From Haloferula rosea (lineage in GTDB: Bacteria > Verrucomicrobiota > Verrucomicrobiia > Verrucomicrobiales > Akkermansiaceae), in assembly GCF_016595525.1 (NCBI RefSeq), contig NZ_JAENII010000001.1:496001-560000 (forward strand): a stretch of DNA of 64,000 nt, given 5' to 3'. The translations under genes and the position numbers were made by a program. Below, in pieces: positions 60,733-64,000 of this stretch (the stretch's first letter is position 1; every line of letters starts with the position of its first letter). Under the pieces are notes generated by a model. The model searched no databases. It saw only the letters and a program-made list of their open reading frames with translations, and had not been told where the DNA came from.

Positions 60733-63700
60733 GGCTGGTTCGTGGGCCTGAGGTCGACCCGGACGCGAAGGAACCGGCGGACCGGGGTGGCGGTGCCAGC
60801 TTCGAATTTCACCGTCTCGGTGCACGGGAGTGGTCCGGGCTCATCCTCATCAGGGATGGCTTCGAAGGAGGTCCATCCGAGGAGGTCTTCGGATTGCTCG
60901 AAGGTGTAGTCGACTCCCTGGCACTGGTCGTCGGGCTTCGAGAAGGTCAGGTAGGCGGTGTCATCCTCGATCGAGAGTTGGGGAAGCGGGGCGCTCGATG
61001 TGACATGTGGATTTCCAACGAAGGCGTATTCAAGCAGTCGGGGCAGGCCATCGTTGTCATCGTCGGCATTCCAGTCGACCACCGCATCGCCGAAGTAGCG
61101 GGCGTGCCACGCTGCGGGTGCCTGATCCCGGTCGTTGGCTTGATCGGTGATGTCGGGTCCGCTGAGGGCGCTGGAGTAGATCCGGAGCTCGTCGATGAGG
61201 CCTTCGAAGTAGCGGTTCTGGTCGTCCACCCCGATGGCGAGGGCATTGTCGAGGTTGGTGGTGATGGGTTCGGGGGTGGAGCCACCCGGGGTTTCGAGGT
61301 TGCCGTCGACGTAGAGCAGGCAGTCGGTGACATCCGAGCCGCCGGTGGGGAATACGAGGGCCACATGGTGCCATTGGTTGTCGCGCAGGTCCGTCGATCC
61401 TCGCAGGTAGCCGCCCTTCACTTCAACGCGGAGTGTGCCAATTCCTGCGGCGGCATTCTCGAGTCGGAAGTGCCACTTGCCCCCGTTGGCGCCGGTGTTC
61501 GACCCCCATGAGACGAGGGAGCCGAGGGTTGGAGAACTGGAGGCGTCCGGCACCTTGATCCATGCGGTGACGGTGCGGGGTGTGGAGCCGAGCGGTGGGG
61601 TGTAGATGGCGGGATTGACCGGGATGAAGTCATCGACTCCATCGAAGGCGAGGGCGAGGCCGTTCGGGCTGTCGTTCCAGGCTGGCCCGGGGCCGGAATT
61701 TGCCTGGGCTCCCAGTGCGGTCCCTCCGGCATCGTGCACGACGGTTCCCTGGCCCTCATTGAAGGGGACCCAGAGGTTGGAAATGGGGAAAACGAGGGTG
61801 ACGGTGACCCGTGCGGTGGTGGTGAATTGCCCGTCGGTGAGTGTGTATTCGAACTGGTCGGTGCCGGCATACCCGGCTGCAGGGGTGTAGCGGACCTGGT
61901 TGTTCTCGATGGCGGTGGTGCCGGAGGTGGGGGCGGCGACGGCTGTGATGGAAAGCGGGTTGGGGAGGCCGTCATCGATGTCATTGGCGAGGACATCGAT
62001 GAGGATGCTCGATCCGACGGCGGTGGTGGCGTCATCGTCGATGCCGATGGGTTCCGGATCGGGTGTGCCCTCGATGAACAGGGCGGAGGCCGGGAGTTCC
62101 TCGGCGGTGGTGCCGGGGCCGCTCCAGGTGATGTCGAGCTGGGGTGTCACTCCGCTACGGTTTCTGTAGTAGATCCGGTAGGGGTGCATGCCGGCTTCGA
62201 GCAGCACGGTTCCTGTGGTGACGGAGCCGTCGTGCTTGAAGTCGTCGTCGAGGACCATGATGTCGTGGATCCTGAGGAATGCGCCGGAGTCCGACTGCAC
62301 GCTGAAGGTCCAGGTGCCCGTGGTGGGAATCGAGATGTAGCCGGTGTAGAGGAGGCCGTTTTCCATGGGGCCCGCGGGGAGGTCGGCGAGGTCCGGGGAG
62401 GCGGATGTTCCGTTGCCGAGCTCGGCCTCAGTGGTGAACTCGGGGATCCACGGCCAGAAGCCGCTGTAGGACTTCCACTCGACTCCGTTGACGACGGCCC
62501 CGGGTGTCACCGGTGGGACGGGGGTGCTGTCCATGTAGGGGCGGGAGGCCGATGAGTCGGGCTGGCGGATCCGCAGGACGCGGTCCTTCATCCGCTGTTG
62601 GAGTTCGACGAAGTAGGTTTCCTGTCCGGCGGGTGGGTTGATGGCCAGATTGTTGGATTCAGTGGGGTCCGCGGTGAGGCGGGTATCGTAGATCTCGAAG
62701 TCGGTGTCAGCGGTTGCGGGGTTGCTGCGGATGCCCTTGTAGTCGTCGACGAAGATGACCTGGGACTGGGTGCGTGCTGTTCCTCCGTGATTGGTGAAAT
62801 CGGAGTAGGTGGGGGTGCTGCCGCCGGTGGTGTATTCGATGTAGGTGGTGGTGGGCTTCTGACTGCCGGTTCCGGTGAGGGTCGGGGTCAGGTCCACGCC
62901 GTCGGTGCGGGCGGGAGGGGTGAGGCCGGCGACGGTGCTCAGCGTGGCGAGCCAATCGTGCAACTGGGCGGGCATTTCATTGGTCGATCCGGCGGGGATG
63001 GTGCCTGGCCAGCAGACCAGAGTCGGCTGGCGGATGCCGCCTTCCCAGCAGTCGCGTTTGATGCCCTCGAAGGGTCCGTAGGACTGGAACGAGCTCGGTT
63101 GGTAGTTCACGCCGGCGATGTAGGATTCGCTGTGAGGACCGTTGTCCGCGGAGAAGACGATGAGGGTTTCATCTTCGATGCCGAGGTCGGCGAGGGTCTT
63201 GCGGAGGTCTCCCACGCAGTCGTCCATGCGGCGGATGAGGGTGGCCTGGCGTTTCTCCACATCGGTCCAGGATTCTCCGGCGTAGTCGGGGTGGATGTAG
63301 GAGTCCTCGGTGCCGATCGCGGTGTTGATGATGCCGCTTTCGATGCCGGTCCACTGCAGGCCACCCGAGATGCCGAAGCCCGAGTCGTCGTCGTCGTCGG
63401 AGGGGTTTCTGCCGGGGAACTCGACGGTGGGGAGTTGCAGGGCTGCGTGGGGGGTGTCGTAGGCGAGGAGGATGAAGAAGGGTTCGTTGTCACCATCGCC
63501 GTGTTCATCGATGATCATCTGCTTGGCCTTCGCCGTGAAGAGGTCGGGGGTGAAGCACTTGTCGAGGGCTGACGCCATTTCCATCTCTCCGTCGTAGAGC
63601 TCCTTCTTGCTGCGATGGGACGCGGAGTTGCCGAGTGGCCATTCGTAGTCCGGGTAGTGGACGTGGCCGTCCGCATGGCGGACGTAGCCGAAGAACTCAT

Positions 63701-64000
63701 TGAAGCCCCGCTTGGTGGGGTAGGCAGGCCATGCGACGGGGTTTCCACCGCCGCCCTGAAGTCCGTACTTGCCGACGAGGGCGGTCCGGTAGCCGGCGGT
63801 GCGCAGGGTGGTGGCGAGGGTGTGGTTGTTCTCGAGGGCCTTGTCGAACTGGTTGTCCCGGATGTTGGCGTGGCCCTGGTGCATGCCGGTGAAAAGCGAG
63901 CCGCGGGAGGGTGCGCAGACGGGAGCGGGGCAGTAGTGGCGATCGAGAATCAGCCCTTGATTCGCCATCGCATCGAGGAAGGGGGTCTTGTGCTTCTTGC
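60729..64000 (-). CDS. secreted multidomain sulfatase, 5' end beyond window
   Basis: The open frame continues past the right edge; upstream of the internal ATG at 63968 it still reads KKHKTPFLDA, the usual TP-x-LD segment of sulfatases, so the true start is outside. The visible part is about 1,090 residues. The formylglycine motif CAPSRGSLFTG is intact and AYDTPHAALQLP and VFSADNGPHSES supply other active-site residues. After the sulfatase core (to about 440) come a PA14-like domain (about 480-620), an Ig-like/cadherin-type domain (DVLANDIDDG...), a LamG/concanavalin-type domain (about 735-920), and a C-terminal module WNADDDNDGLPRLLEYAF...DLLGWTSFEA...RRFLRVRVDL. It probably desulfates a sulfated polysaccharide outside the cell. 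Confidence 0.9.
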   Translation of the reverse strand, partial: KKHKTPFLDAMANQGLILDRHYCPAPVCAPSRGSLFTGMHQGHANIRDNQFDKALENNHTLATTLRTAGYRTALVGKYGLQGGGGNPVAWPAYPTKRGFNEFFGYVRHADGHVHYPDYEWPLGNSASHRSKKELYDGEMEMASALDKCFTPDLFTAKAKQMIIDEHGDGDNEPFFILLAYDTPHAALQLPTVEFPGRNPSDDDDDSGFGISGGLQWTGIESGIINTAIGTEDSYIHPDYAGESWTDVEKRQATLIRRMDDCVGDLRKTLADLGIEDETLIVFSADNGPHSESYIAGVNYQPSSFQSYGPFEGIKRDCWEGGIRQPTLVCWPGTIPAGSTNEMPAQLHDWLATLSTVAGLTPPARTDGVDLTPTLTGTGSQKPTTTYIEYTTGGSTPTYSDFTNHGGTARTQSQVIFVDDYKGIRSNPATADTDFEIYDTRLTADPTESNNLAINPPAGQETYFVELQQRMKDRVLRIRQPDSSASRPYMDSTPVPPVTPGAVVNGVEWKSYSGFWPWIPEFTTEAELGNGTSASPDLADLPAGPMENGLLYTGYISIPTTGTWTFSVQSDSGAFLRIHDIMVLDDDFKHDGSVTTGTVLLEAGMHPYRIYYRNRSGVTPQLDITWSGPGTTAEELPASALFIEGTPDPEPIGIDDDATTAVGSSILIDVLANDIDDGLPNPLSITAVAAPTSGTTAIENNQVRYTPAAGYAGTDQFEYTLTDGQFTTTARVTVTLVFPISNLWVPFNEGQGTVVHDAGGTALGAQANSGPGPAWNDSPNGLALAFDGVDDFIPVNPAIYTPPLGSTPRTVTAWIKVPDASSSPTLGSLVSWGSNTGANGGKWHFRLENAAAGIGTLRVEVKGGYLRGSTDLRDNQWHHVALVFPTGGSDVTDCLLYVDGNLETPGGSTPEPITTNLDNALAIGVDDQNRYFEGLIDELRIYSSALSGPDITDQANDRDQAPAAWHARYFGDAVVDWNADDDNDGLPRLLEYAFVGNPHVTSSAPLPQLSIEDDTAYLTFSKPDDQCQGVDYTFEQSEDLLGWTSFEAIPDEDEPGPLPCTETVKFEAGTATPVRRFLRVRVDLRPTNQP

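Noticed and set aside
1-64000. CRISPR arrays, prophage or transposons
   Set aside because: No regularly spaced identical repeats of 25-40 bases with unique spacers, no transposase, integrase or phage structural gene was recognised.

Overview
The window is GC-rich chromosomal DNA from a bacterium that looks like a member of the Verrucomicrobiota, probably Verrucomicrobiae. The evidence is two very long autotransporter-associated beta-strand repeat proteins, a multidomain secreted sulfatase, an archaeal/eukaryal-type prolyl-tRNA synthetase, many exported proteins of unknown function, and a C-terminal module (DxDxDG...E...NP...W) shared by several exported proteins. The assignment rests on recalled gene content; no database search was possible. 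I see no transposase, integrase, phage gene or CRISPR array.

Layout. 1-4.2 kb: accD-folC-SDR-small membrane protein, facing a Wzz-like chain-length protein. 4.3-10.1 kb (minus): proS, a transglutaminase/esterase fusion, an M14 peptidase and gltA. 10.2-14.5 kb: tsaB, a glycoside hydrolase/GT2 fusion on the minus strand, then an MDR reductase overlapping a small membrane protein. 14.45-14.74 kb holds a tandem palindromic 128-bp repeat. 14.8-21.2 kb: rpsA (minus), a USP-DUF389 membrane protein, purU and a GNAT. 21.25-21.67 kb: tRNA-Ser(CGA) flanked by partial copies of its own two ends. 21.9-33.1 kb: a secreted FAD oxidoreductase, a GH128-like enzyme, an MMPL transporter, several small exported or membrane proteins, hisF and a possible papain-fold hydrolase. 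33.1-48.2 kb: two giant beta-strand repeat proteins (about 1,817 and 1,716 aa) sharing signal peptide, one internal block and C-terminus, separated by an FG-GAP protein and a small secreted/MYG1 cluster. 48.4-54.3 kb (minus): a nitronate-monooxygenase-like enzyme, NnrS and two radical SAM/SPASM proteins resembling AhbC/NirJ and AhbD. 54.6-56.3 kb: rpsB-tsf. 56.5-60.1 kb: DUF58 and TgpA-type transglutaminase. 60.2-64 kb: an SprT-like protein and a sulfatase whose 5' end lies beyond the right edge.

How the genes fit together. Housekeeping genes (accD, folC, proS, gltA, tsaB, rpsA, purU, hisF, rpsB, tsf) are interspersed with exported and polysaccharide-related genes (Wzz-like, GH-GT2, GH128, FAD oxidoreductase, sulfatase). 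That mix is consistent with a surface-attached, glycan-degrading lifestyle. The radical SAM pair plus NnrS is the only visible hint of nitrogen-oxide or alternative heme metabolism; no nitrite reductase or other heme d1 gene is in the window. Five minus-strand terminators share a distinctive tail (U-tract followed by C/T-GTG). Functions are inferred by reading the translations by eye. Start codons were moved where an internal ATG or GTG fits the family better than the longest open frame.
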